DNA of 64,000 nucleotides from Ktedonosporobacter rubrisoli (GTDB lineage: Bacteria > Chloroflexota > Ktedonobacteria > Ktedonobacterales > Ktedonobacteraceae). Where the stretch lies: contig NZ_CP035758.1 of NCBI RefSeq assembly GCF_004208415.1, positions 7,626,001-7,690,000 of the forward strand, read 5' to 3'. Below the pieces are notes generated by a model, which was given only the letters and a program-made list of their open reading frames with translations, made no database searches and was not told the DNA's origin. Shown here one piece after another: positions 27,126 to 33,542 of the stretch; position 1 is the first letter of the stretch; each line of letters begins with the position of its first letter. Position numbers and translations under genes: made by a program.

Positions 27126-27236
27126 CGCCACTAGCCAATTATTACACTCGGGGGGATTTAAAAGAGGTGCTAGTTATTCTTCGCTCTATTCTGAATGCTG
27201 CTTAGTGAGCATAATACCATACAAGCTCAGAAGTTC

Positions 27237-27274
27237 AAAAAGGCTAGCAGGTTAATATATCTGCTAGCCTTTTT
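27237..27274. terminator. Strong bidirectional terminator near the left end of the element
   Basis: AAAAAGGCTAGCAG and CTGCTAGCCTTTTT are exact reverse complements around GTTAATATAT. In the integrated state it would end readthrough from the truncated kinase. In the circular state it lies 32 bases after the recombinase stop codon (27203-27205), exactly where the recombinase terminator should be. Confidence 0.9.
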
Positions 27275-27362
27275 GATGCATCAAACTGCCTCATCCTATG
27301 TACCTTTCCAGAAGCGTTTAGCCTCTTTATTTTTGTTTTTTTGGCCCGTTTAGAGTGTTTCT

Positions 27363-27466
27363 GGTGTTTCGGCTGAAACACCCTAAGCGCTGTTTCAAAC
27401 GCCGTTTAGGGTGTTTCTCAACGTTGAGAAACGCTTGCTTGTTTAGGAAAACGTTTCTAAACAAGC
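27363..27466. repeat. Cluster of four overlapping palindromes
   Basis: Four inverted repeats: GGTGTTTC/GAAACACC (27363-27382); GAAACACCCTAA/TTAGGGTGTTTC (27375-27386 with 27406-27417); the 20-bp perfect palindrome GTTTCTCAAC/GTTGAGAAAC (27413-27432); and GCTTGTTTAG/CTAAACAAGC (27437-27466). Arms are shared, so the first three foldings exclude each other. CGTTTAG or TGTTTAG recurs four times. The region has no gene. It might be a replication or partition site of the excised circle, an arm-binding site for recombination proteins, or a structured RNA. Confidence 0.75.
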
Positions 27467-27554
27467 ATACGGCAATAGACTATCCTTCAAGTCGCTTATT
27501 CAAGCAACCGAACAGAAAAGAAAGCCTCATCCTTAGTACTTGACGAATAGCAAA

Positions 27555-27575
27555 AGTGTCGCCTAGAGGCGACAC
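27555..27575 (-). terminator. Terminator of the minus-strand element operon
   Basis: GTGTCGCC and GGCGACAC pair around a four-base loop, and on the minus strand the hairpin is followed by TTTTGC. It lies 37 bases after the stop of the last gene in the operon (27612). Confidence 0.8.
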
Positions 27576-27611
27576 CCTGAGTAAAAGAGTTTCTGAAGAT
27601 GCTAGGGGTAT

Positions 27612-28022
27612 TTATTGTGGATGCTCATCATACACCACGGTGAGAAAGGAAACGTCTGGTTTCAGAAGATCCTGACAGTACATCACACGGGTGAGAGGAT
27701 CGATACGGAGTAGGTGAACAGCAGGCATTACATATGTCGTGAGTTTAGCGGCAAAGGAATCGCCAGCTTTTTCAAGCATCTGCCGCGCCTGTTCCGCTTC
27801 GGCCCACTCCCATTCAAGCTGTTCAGGAGGTGCGGTAATACGCACAACTGTGTGCTTTTGCCCGCACGTCTCAAACGTGACCTCCGCGCGCATGGTCTTG
27901 AGTGCAGTACGGGCTACAGGGCGAAGAGCAGCGTTTTCAACCCTCCATGAGATGCTTATGGGTGGTTGGCTCTGGCTCCTGTTGCCTTGAGAGGCAAGGG
28001 AAAAATACTTTTCAGGATTCAT
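27612..28022 (-). CDS. Unknown element protein, third gene of minus-strand operon
   Basis: 136 residues with no recognised domain. It contains a Trp/Glu-rich stretch (PPEQLEWEWAEAEQARQML) and ends in VSFLTVVYDEHPQ. The start overlaps the stop of the preceding gene by four bases (ATGA), so translation is coupled. A terminator follows at once. It belongs to the cargo or maintenance genes of the integrative element. Confidence 0.7.
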   Translation of the reverse strand: MNPEKYFSLASQGNRSQSQPPISISWRVENAALRPVARTALKTMRAEVTFETCGQKHTVVRITAPPEQLEWEWAEAEQARQMLEKAGDSFAAKLTTYVMPAVHLLRIDPLTRVMYCQDLLKPDVSFLTVVYDEHPQ

Positions 28023-28471
28023 AAGATTTGGCTCCTTAGCGGTAACTGCCAGTTTGGCGGGAAACGGAGCAGGATGGTCCGTCCATCTTTGTCTTCTAAG
28101 ATGACGCCGAGTCTCTCATGAATGGGGCCGGGAAAACTCACACTCTTGACCTGAGCCCCGGCAATTTCAACGCCATGAAAAAAACGGGCTATTGCTTGTT
28201 GCTGTTCGCTTTCAGCGTCAATGTAGCGAATACGATGAACGCGTAAAAACGCTGATTGCTCTATCCCCCGTCCTTGTGGTGAGACGTCCAGGTACGCGTT
28301 ATAGTAAGTGTAGATGCTCTGTGGTTCTGGTGTCAAATCGGGAAATTTCGCTTTCAGAGCAGGAAGCAGGATATCCTGTTCATAGGGGGCGAGTGCTATC
28401 CGAATTCTCATAGCGCCCTTTCCTTTTTCAAACTGTTCTCGAAACTCGAATAAGCTTAACGTTGTTTCCAT
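28019..28471 (-). CDS. Unknown element protein, second gene of minus-strand operon
   Basis: 150 residues, not recognised. It has a basic, aromatic middle region (IYTYYNAYLDVSPQGRGIEQ, then FLRVHRIRYIDAESEQQQA) and a C-terminal beta-rich segment. GGGAGAAG serves as ribosome site for METTLSLFEF. It overlaps both neighbours (16 bases and 4 bases), so the three are a tight operon. The arrangement of an HTH protein with two small unknowns recalls control or toxin-antitoxin-like modules, but no family evidence supports that. Confidence 0.7.
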   Translation of the reverse strand: METTLSLFEFREQFEKGKGAMRIRIALAPYEQDILLPALKAKFPDLTPEPQSIYTYYNAYLDVSPQGRGIEQSAFLRVHRIRYIDAESEQQQAIARFFHGVEIAGAQVKSVSFPGPIHERLGVILEDKDGRTILLRFPPNWQLPLRSQIL

Positions 28472-28752
28472 TCGCGTCTTCTCCCTTCTGGTCCTATCGT
28501 ATCAATTGGAAAGTTATACGTCTCTCCTGTAAGCCTGTGCAACGCTTCTCTTACCTGCTGTGCATGAGTTGGAGTGACCGCTAATTTGTGGTCAATCGAC
28601 CATACGGTGATAGAGGGAACATGGGCACAGCGGGCGATAGCTAGGTGGGTCAATCCATGTTTGTTAAGGTATTCATGAAATTGATCGGTCTTGCTCGCTA
28701 GCAAGGGTTGCGTCGGTTGATTCGCAATATCGACCTTTTGCCAATTCTTCAT
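28456..28752 (-). CDS. Small HTH-like protein, first gene of minus-strand operon
   Basis: 98 residues. The centre reads FHEYLNKHGLTHLAIARCAH and VPSITVWSIDHKLAVTPTHA, a Cro/XRE-like helix-turn-helix in which a recognition helix follows a short turn. AGGAG lies eight bases before the start. It is divergent from the HTH/TPR gene at 29113, so the pair frames a control region like the repressor switch of a phage. The DNA target is unknown. Confidence 0.7.
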   Translation of the reverse strand: MKNWQKVDIANQPTQPLLASKTDQFHEYLNKHGLTHLAIARCAHVPSITVWSIDHKLAVTPTHAQQVREALHRLTGETYNFPIDTIGPEGRRREWKQR

Positions 28753-29112
28753 GATGAACGCTCCTAATATGCTACATAGATGTATCCGGACTGTTCATAT
28801 CCTCTCGTCTGATTCTAGCCAGAGAAACGTCTCTTTGTTTGCTTGTTCTTGCGTTATTATGTCAAGTAATGGCATACTTAAGGCGGGTCACTCGCCATTT
28901 AGTATCATAGGGTAAAAGCATATTCGGAGGGTTACAGGTAAATGGCTCGCAACCCGTGTAGGAGCATAACACTGCTAGATAGAGAAATATGGTCCTGTTT
29001 TCTTGTGTGACAGAAAAATACGACCTTTTTCTAGAAAGAACGCTCTAGACAAAGAAACGAGCAACCTCTATACTTGAATGTATGAGAGGTACTGCTAGTA
29101 GGAGAGGTTGTG
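28753..29112. other. Divergent control region inside the element
   Basis: 360 bases without a gene. A plus-strand promoter lies at 29046-29074. A TCTAGAAAGAACGCTCTAGA stretch (29031-29047, arms CTAGA/TCTAG) just before it may be an operator. TTGACA occurs on the minus strand near 28860 but without a good -10 box. Confidence 0.5.
29046..29074 (+). promoter_or_regulatory. Promoter of the HTH/TPR gene
   Basis: TAGACA (29046-29051, one mismatch to consensus) and TATACT (29069-29074, one mismatch) are 17 bases apart. The start codon follows 39 bases after the -10 box. Confidence 0.65.
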
Positions 29113-30408
29113 ATGTCAAAGGATAAGCTCAAGATTTTTGTAGGCGAGTACGGCCCGATTACTGTCGGTATAGACGGACGGCTCACTTTTGGCTACCTAG
29201 TTCGCTATGCGCGTAAGCTGCATACTATTCCCATTCATCGGGTCGCAACAATGTATGCACAGGTAGCCGAAAAGGATCAGCCTGTGCTAGGAAGGCGCAT
29301 ACGGTTTATGGAACAAACAGATGGATTCTTTCCCAAAGACCCGGAACGACGTATAGTACTAGCGAAACTATTGAATATTCCTCCAGCATTACTCGGTATC
29401 GTAGGTATGGAATCCCTTGTTGAGCAGAGAGGAGAGAACACCGTTATTCCTGGTCCCGTATCCCGTCATATTGACGTGGAAGAGTACTATACAGCCTTAC
29501 AGACTTATTGGACTGAGGGATACCCACACGGGCTAGAACCTGCTGTAGATGATGCTATGGCTCGGATTGACAGACTCCATGACACTGTACTCTATGTTCG
29601 GACAAAGCAAAAGCAAGAGATTATCCGGCTATTATGCGGGTATCAGATATGGCTTGCCGAAATGGCTAAATCCGAAAGGTGCTACCAGGCAGCAAAAAAT
29701 TATCTAGCAAATGCTCTGCATCTCGCTCGTGAGAAGGCATGCACTGATCTGTTACCTATCGTATTATATCGCCGGGAGATCCTCTTTGATGATTTATGGG
29801 ACCAGGAACAAGCGTTGCTCAGTTTAGAGCAAATGAAGCAAAACAAGGATAAATGGTATATTCCTGTTCAGTTACAAGGTGCTGCTTTCTCTGTTGCGGC
29901 AAGAGCACAAGCACGAGCAGCACAAAACGAGACAGAGAAAAAAAATGCTCTGCTCTATCTCGAAGAGGCTGAAAATCTTACGGGAAAGGCAATAAGAGAT
30001 AACTACCTCTTCTTTGTCTCTTATGATAAAGAGCGTCATTTGTTAGATCGAGCTGCAACACTTATGAGATCTTTAGAGAAGAAATTACGAGCGCCGGCTG
30101 AGGCCCAGGAATGTTTATTAGCGGCTGAACAAGAGCGAAAAATCAGCGGCAAATATATAACTATTTGTCGTCAGCAGGATACTAATCTTATCCAAGCTCA
30201 GATTTACTTTGACAAGGGCTATGCTCCTATTGCTGCTGCTACTGCTGAGCAGGTAGTGAACGCTTTTGAGGAAACAGGGCAATACGAACATTTGAAACCA
30301 GTAACACAACTGTTCCAAGGCTTAAAAGCGCGTCATCCTTACGATGATTTTACCGTGAGCCTAGAGCTAGCCCTTATGAAAGTCCAGAATCCTAGTTTGT
30401 TTCATTAA
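29113..30408 (+). CDS. XRE-like HTH protein with TPR-like helical repeats
   Basis: 431 residues from ATG 29113 after GGAGAGGTTGTG. Residues 20-95 look like an XRE-type HTH of the actinobacterial/Ktedonobacter sort (FGYLVRYARKLHTIPIHRVA, then FPKDPERRIVLAKLLNIPPA). The rest is a series of antiparallel helices with TPR spacing, for example CYQAAKNYLANALHLAREKA and ALLYLEEAENLTGKAIRDNY. Such proteins often sense a peptide or partner through the TPR part and bind DNA through the HTH. In this element it is the likely master regulator of maintenance or excision. Confidence 0.75.
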   Translation: MSKDKLKIFVGEYGPITVGIDGRLTFGYLVRYARKLHTIPIHRVATMYAQVAEKDQPVLGRRIRFMEQTDGFFPKDPERRIVLAKLLNIPPALLGIVGMESLVEQRGENTVIPGPVSRHIDVEEYYTALQTYWTEGYPHGLEPAVDDAMARIDRLHDTVLYVRTKQKQEIIRLLCGYQIWLAEMAKSERCYQAAKNYLANALHLAREKACTDLLPIVLYRREILFDDLWDQEQALLSLEQMKQNKDKWYIPVQLQGAAFSVAARAQARAAQNETEKKNALLYLEEAENLTGKAIRDNYLFFVSYDKERHLLDRAATLMRSLEKKLRAPAEAQECLLAAEQERKISGKYITICRQQDTNLIQAQIYFDKGYAPIAAATAEQVVNAFEETGQYEHLKPVTQLFQGLKARHPYDDFTVSLELALMKVQNPSLFH

Positions 30409-30422
30409 TTCACGTTGTCTAA

Positions 30423-30453
30423 ATGCTCCCTGGAAAACTTCAGGGAGCATTTT
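30423..30453. terminator. Terminator between the HTH/TPR gene and the excisionase-like gene
   Basis: ATGCTCCCTG and CAGGGAGCAT are exact arms around eight bases, followed by TTTTATT on the plus strand. It serves the plus gene ending at 30408 and perhaps the convergent gene ending at 30508. Confidence 0.85.
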
Positions 30454-30507
30454 ATTAGATGAGTGCAATGGCCTTGCATCTTCCTTCTAGAGCCAGCCTA
30501 TACCCTA

Positions 30508-30747
30508 CTACGTTTTCTGATCTTCAGAAGAAAAAAAAGCTTTCAAGCTTTTAAACTGCTTTATTCTTTGATTGTGGCTTCTTTTCTCAATAAAACTATC
30601 CAAATTATTACGGGATATGCGGTATCCCTTGCCAATGTTCATAGCAATAAGTTCTCCTGTTCCTATCCATTTCTTTACGGTCTTCTCATGCACCTTTAGT
30701 TCTTTCGCTACGTCATCGACAGTCAGCCATTCGTTGCGCGTACTCAT
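30508..30747 (-). CDS. Excisionase-family DNA-binding protein (MerR-like fold)
   Basis: 79 residues. EWLTVDDVAKELKVHEKTVK followed by KWIGTGELIAMNIGKGYRIS is the helix-turn-helix 17/excisionase signature, in which the wing carries the GxGYRIS pattern. Proteins of this type act as recombination directionality factors in many integrative elements. It is the best candidate for controlling excision by the serine recombinase at 31476. The start follows AGGAG and AAGGA. Confidence 0.85.
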   Translation of the reverse strand: MSTRNEWLTVDDVAKELKVHEKTVKKWIGTGELIAMNIGKGYRISRNNLDSFIEKRSHNQRIKQFKSLKAFFSSEDQKT

Positions 30748-30945
30748 TCCTTATTGCTCCTGTTACTATCAAGCTTGCTGCATTCCTACCTCTAGGAGTC
30801 AAATAACTCCGGAAACTTCCAACAAGTCCCTAATAGACTTGCACAAAACCGACTTCTTATCTATAATACTATATATCAGCAGAAACAGCTAGAAATGCTT
30901 AACGAGTATTACATCTTGCTTGATACGTCCAGATAGCTTTAACAC

Positions 30946-30974
30946 AAAAAGGGGACTAGTTGACGCTAGTCCCC
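30946..30974 (-). terminator. Hairpin with minus-strand T-run
   Basis: GGGGACTAG and CTAGTCCCC pair exactly around TTGACG-like loop bases; on the minus strand TTTTTGTG follows. No minus-strand gene is seen to the right, so it may stop antisense transcription from the recombinase region, or act as a hairpin in the leader of the small gene at 30976. Confidence 0.55.
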
Positions 30975-30975
30975 A

Positions 30976-31206
30976 ATGACAGAAAGAGGTACATCTGTGT
31001 CAACCAACTATACCCCATTCTATCGAGCCCATTCTAACATTACTTGCCGTTGTCGTCACTGTCAGCGGTATGACTATGCTCCTACTGTTCCACTCCCACA
31101 GATAGATCAACCAGGACACCCGAAAAAGAGAGCTCCATTTGAAATTGTGACGGCGAGAGACAGTGAGACTGGACAACTGTCAATCTACTATTGGCCTGTT
31201 CGCTAG
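30976..31206 (+). CDS. Small cysteine-containing element protein
   Basis: 76 residues from ATG 30976, or 70 from GTG 30994, which has AGAGGT six bases upstream. It has a CRCRHCQRYDY motif near the N-terminus, possibly half of a zinc site, and ends with SETGQLSIYYWPVR. No family is recognised. It sits just upstream of the recombinase unit and could assist regulation. Confidence 0.5.
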   Translation: MTERGTSVSTNYTPFYRAHSNITCRCRHCQRYDYAPTVPLPQIDQPGHPKKRAPFEIVTARDSETGQLSIYYWPVR

Positions 31207-31216
31207 CCGTATTATG

Positions 31217-31273
31217 TGTCGCGGAACGACAAAATTCTAGCATAGAACGACATCTAAATGTCGTTTCGCGACA
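31217..31273. promoter_or_regulatory. Long inverted repeat upstream of the recombinase
   Basis: TGTCGCGGAACGACA (31217-31231) and TGTCGTTTCGCGACA (31259-31273) are reverse complements with one mismatch, and a third AACGACA lies between them (31246-31252). This is a plausible operator for a repressor of the recombinase unit, for example one of the two HTH proteins, or the binding site of the excisionase-like protein. Confidence 0.6.
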
Positions 31274-31402
31274 ACTATTACTCATATATCCTTTTAGTTT
31301 TTCAATAGGTACATTTTCTCTCATTACTGAAATATATGGCAATTTGCTTATATATTCTCTCGTATAGAGCCGGATATGCAGCAACAGTAAGGGAGAGGTA
31401 TC

Positions 31403-31558
31403 TTGAGTCCAGAAGAGAAACGCGTACTGTACACAGTCCTACAGGATATAGCAGACGAATTAAGGAAGATTCAACATGAGCATCGAGAGGAACAAAAAGA
31501 AAATCAGAAGCATCAAAAAGAAACAGACTCTCAGCAAAGTATACAACTACCTGGATGA
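31403..31558 (+). CDS. 51-residue coiled-coil protein overlapping the recombinase start
   Basis: A TTG-start frame after GGGAGAGGTATC encodes a charged helical peptide (EEKRVLYTVLQDIADELRKI, then a Glu/Lys/Gln-rich stretch) and ends at TGA 31556-31558, 80 bases inside the recombinase frame. The composition is protein-like rather than random. Its translation would deliver ribosomes to the recombinase start at 31476, so it may be a coupled regulator or a cofactor. It is too short for a firm call. Confidence 0.5.
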   Translation: MSPEEKRVLYTVLQDIADELRKIQHEHREEQKENQKHQKETDSQQSIQLPG

Positions 31559-33542
31559 ATTTCCTAAAGATGAGCCTGGTGTCATCTATGTAAGGCAATC
31601 CAGTCTAGCACAAGCGCAAAACAACATTCATAGTTTTGAAATGCAGACGGACAAATTTGTAGAGCATTTCAGAAATAACCTCCATTGTACTGGTGACATA
31701 GAGATCATTGCAGACGATGAGGGAATAAGCGGAACGACGGATATCCATCAACGCGCGGGTTTATCCCGTGTAATGAGGCTGATAGAAGGAAAGGAGTTGC
31801 TTAATGGCAAAAGGATAGGGTGGGTGGGGGCAGTACATGTCAATAGATTTACACGTGATAAATGGCTCGTCACACCGGGGACGATCATGCGTGCATGCTT
31901 CGATAATGATGTCAGGATATCGACGCTACGAATGAATTATCATTTTAAAGACGAGTACTGCCAACGGGTATTCATGCTTGAAGCCGAGGAATCAGCCAGA
32001 CATCTCGATTGGATGAAACTCGTTTTAGGTGGGGGAAAAGCTACAGCCAGCAATAACGGCTACTATGATGGTAGGTGGCTTGTTCCTGGATACATCGTTG
32101 ATCGATCGGACCCTAAAAGAAAGAAATATATCGTCTATCTACCACACGCAAAGGCTGTTAGATGGCTCTTTCAGCGTTTCCTGGAACTGGATGGCAATTT
32201 TGCAGAATTGTGCAGAGAAGTCGAAAAAATGCCTTTCCTGTTTCCTATGTTTGAGGACTGGGTAGATCAGAAGAATTCAAGCCGCTTCACTGGAAATAGG
32301 AAACGTGGTGGGTGTTTAATCAAGGAAGGGCCATATCAGGGAAATTACAAGCCCACAGCCAGCGGAATCAGAAGCATTCTCTGTAATCCGGTGTATATTG
32401 GCTGGTGGCTCCCGCTTGACGGTGGCGTAGTCGAGAATAACCACCCTGCTATTGTTGATGAGGTAGTATTCATTTTTGCTCACAAACGGCTTAGTAGCTA
32501 TGACCTGAATGGAGAGAGGCAAAAGCCGGAAAGAGTAATACGTTTTAGCAAGGCTCAGGCGCTTCTCAAAAAAGTTCTCTATGATGATAATGGCCAGCCA
32601 ATGTATGGCGGATATGGAGGACGGCGCGGTCCCGAAGCTGGATGCTACAGAAGTAGAAATATAACGGGCTTATCCACAAAACATAGATTTTCCATTGATG
32701 TGGAACAAGTAGACAACATTTTCAAGGAAAAGCTTCTAGAAAGGCTGAACTCTCTGGAAAGGCCCGAAGATTGGCAAGACTGGGAAGACAAGCTAGAAGA
32801 GAGACAAGCGACTAAGGAAGCAGCACTAGAGGAGCAGAGAAACCTTATACGAAAACAGATACACGATGCTCAAAAGAAAAGAGAAGCAGCCTTTGAGCTT
32901 CTTCAAGATCCTGATATCCCCAAAACCAAACAGATGAAAATTGACCTTGCAGAAAAGATAGCAGGATTAGAGGGAAAGGTTGCCCAATTTGAGAACGATT
33001 TAGATACCTTAAAGGAGAAAGAGCAGGACGAAGAGGTAACGTTGTATGAAATACATTCTTTGGTCCCCACTATCACCCAGCAATGGGACAAGCTGTCTTT
33101 CGAGGTGAGGCTACGTTTTATAGGTGCTCTCGTTAAAAAGGTTGTTTTAACCCAGGTCTCACCATCCTGGGTTAAAATAGAGGTCTACTGGAAAGAGGCA
33201 ATGGGCCATTTTAAAGATGTTGGACACTTCAAGAGAGTGAAAGCGAATAGTACTCTGTGGACCCCTGAAGAGGATGAAAAGGTGTATCAACTTTTCGCTA
33301 ATGCAGATGCAGCAGAACTATTACAAGCGCTCCCTGATCGATCCTGGGGCTCTATTTCACATAGAGGTGCCAGACTAGGGATTCAAAGGGCAAAACGCAA
33401 AGGATCAAACTCTATATTGCTTCAAGCAGTAGGCTGTACAACAGCAATAGAGGATAAAAAATATGAACAGGAGCATAATATAGACCCAAATGGTAAAAAT
33501 GCTCAATGGTCAATATTATGGTCAGACCGGATGGGCGGCTGA
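31476..33542 (+). CDS. Large serine recombinase (integrase) of the element
   Basis: 688 residues in this integrated form. The resolvase domain begins near 35 with VIYVRQSS (catalytic Ser42), followed by DDEGISGT and RFTRDKW. The recombinase domain includes GIRSILCNPVYIGWW. A long coiled coil (about 430-520) is followed by a Myb/SANT-like domain, WTPEEDEKVYQLFANAD...RSWGSISHRGARLGI. The zinc-ribbon cysteines common in this family are not seen. AAGGA lies nine bases before the start. The frame passes through the attachment core at 33509-33513 and ends in host DNA, so the last ten residues are encoded at or beyond the junction. In the circular form it would instead continue 26 codons into the left end, giving 705 residues. 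Confidence 0.92.
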   Translation: MSIERNKKKIRSIKKKQTLSKVYNYLDEFPKDEPGVIYVRQSSLAQAQNNIHSFEMQTDKFVEHFRNNLHCTGDIEIIADDEGISGTTDIHQRAGLSRVMRLIEGKELLNGKRIGWVGAVHVNRFTRDKWLVTPGTIMRACFDNDVRISTLRMNYHFKDEYCQRVFMLEAEESARHLDWMKLVLGGGKATASNNGYYDGRWLVPGYIVDRSDPKRKKYIVYLPHAKAVRWLFQRFLELDGNFAELCREVEKMPFLFPMFEDWVDQKNSSRFTGNRKRGGCLIKEGPYQGNYKPTASGIRSILCNPVYIGWWLPLDGGVVENNHPAIVDEVVFIFAHKRLSSYDLNGERQKPERVIRFSKAQALLKKVLYDDNGQPMYGGYGGRRGPEAGCYRSRNITGLSTKHRFSIDVEQVDNIFKEKLLERLNSLERPEDWQDWEDKLEERQATKEAALEEQRNLIRKQIHDAQKKREAAFELLQDPDIPKTKQMKIDLAEKIAGLEGKVAQFENDLDTLKEKEQDEEVTLYEIHSLVPTITQQWDKLSFEVRLRFIGALVKKVVLTQVSPSWVKIEVYWKEAMGHFKDVGHFKRVKANSTLWTPEEDEKVYQLFANADAAELLQALPDRSWGSISHRGARLGIQRAKRKGSNSILLQAVGCTTAIEDKKYEQEHNIDPNGKNAQWSILWSDRMGG
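33509..33513. other. attR core of the integrated element (GTCAA)
   Basis: Right copy of the shared core. It is preceded by ATG (33506-33508), contributed by the element, which is in frame with the 3' part of the kinase gene. Confidence 0.85.

Larger units (their letters stand above)
27121..33513 (+). mobile_element. 6.4-kb integrative element carrying a large serine recombinase
   Basis: The element is bounded by GTCAA at 27121-27125 and at 33509-33513. Deleting it joins GGC-GTCAA to TATTATGG and restores one uninterrupted kinase frame, which is strong evidence for the exact ends. It encodes a large serine recombinase at the right end, an excisionase-like protein, two small proteins, an HTH/TPR regulator and a three-gene minus-strand operon. 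No relaxase, capsid or known resistance gene was seen, so it is a small mobilisable or satellite-like unit. Its base composition is richer in AT than the flanks, a sign of transfer. Confidence 0.9.

Noticed and set aside
27300..27470. CRISPR array
   Set aside because: The repeated GTTTAG/GTTTC words are palindromic and unevenly spaced, without regular repeat-spacer units or cas genes.
31302..31598. 98-residue minus-strand frame upstream of the recombinase
   Set aside because: It overlaps the recombinase start and the small coiled-coil frame in antisense and has no ribosome site or recognisable domain.
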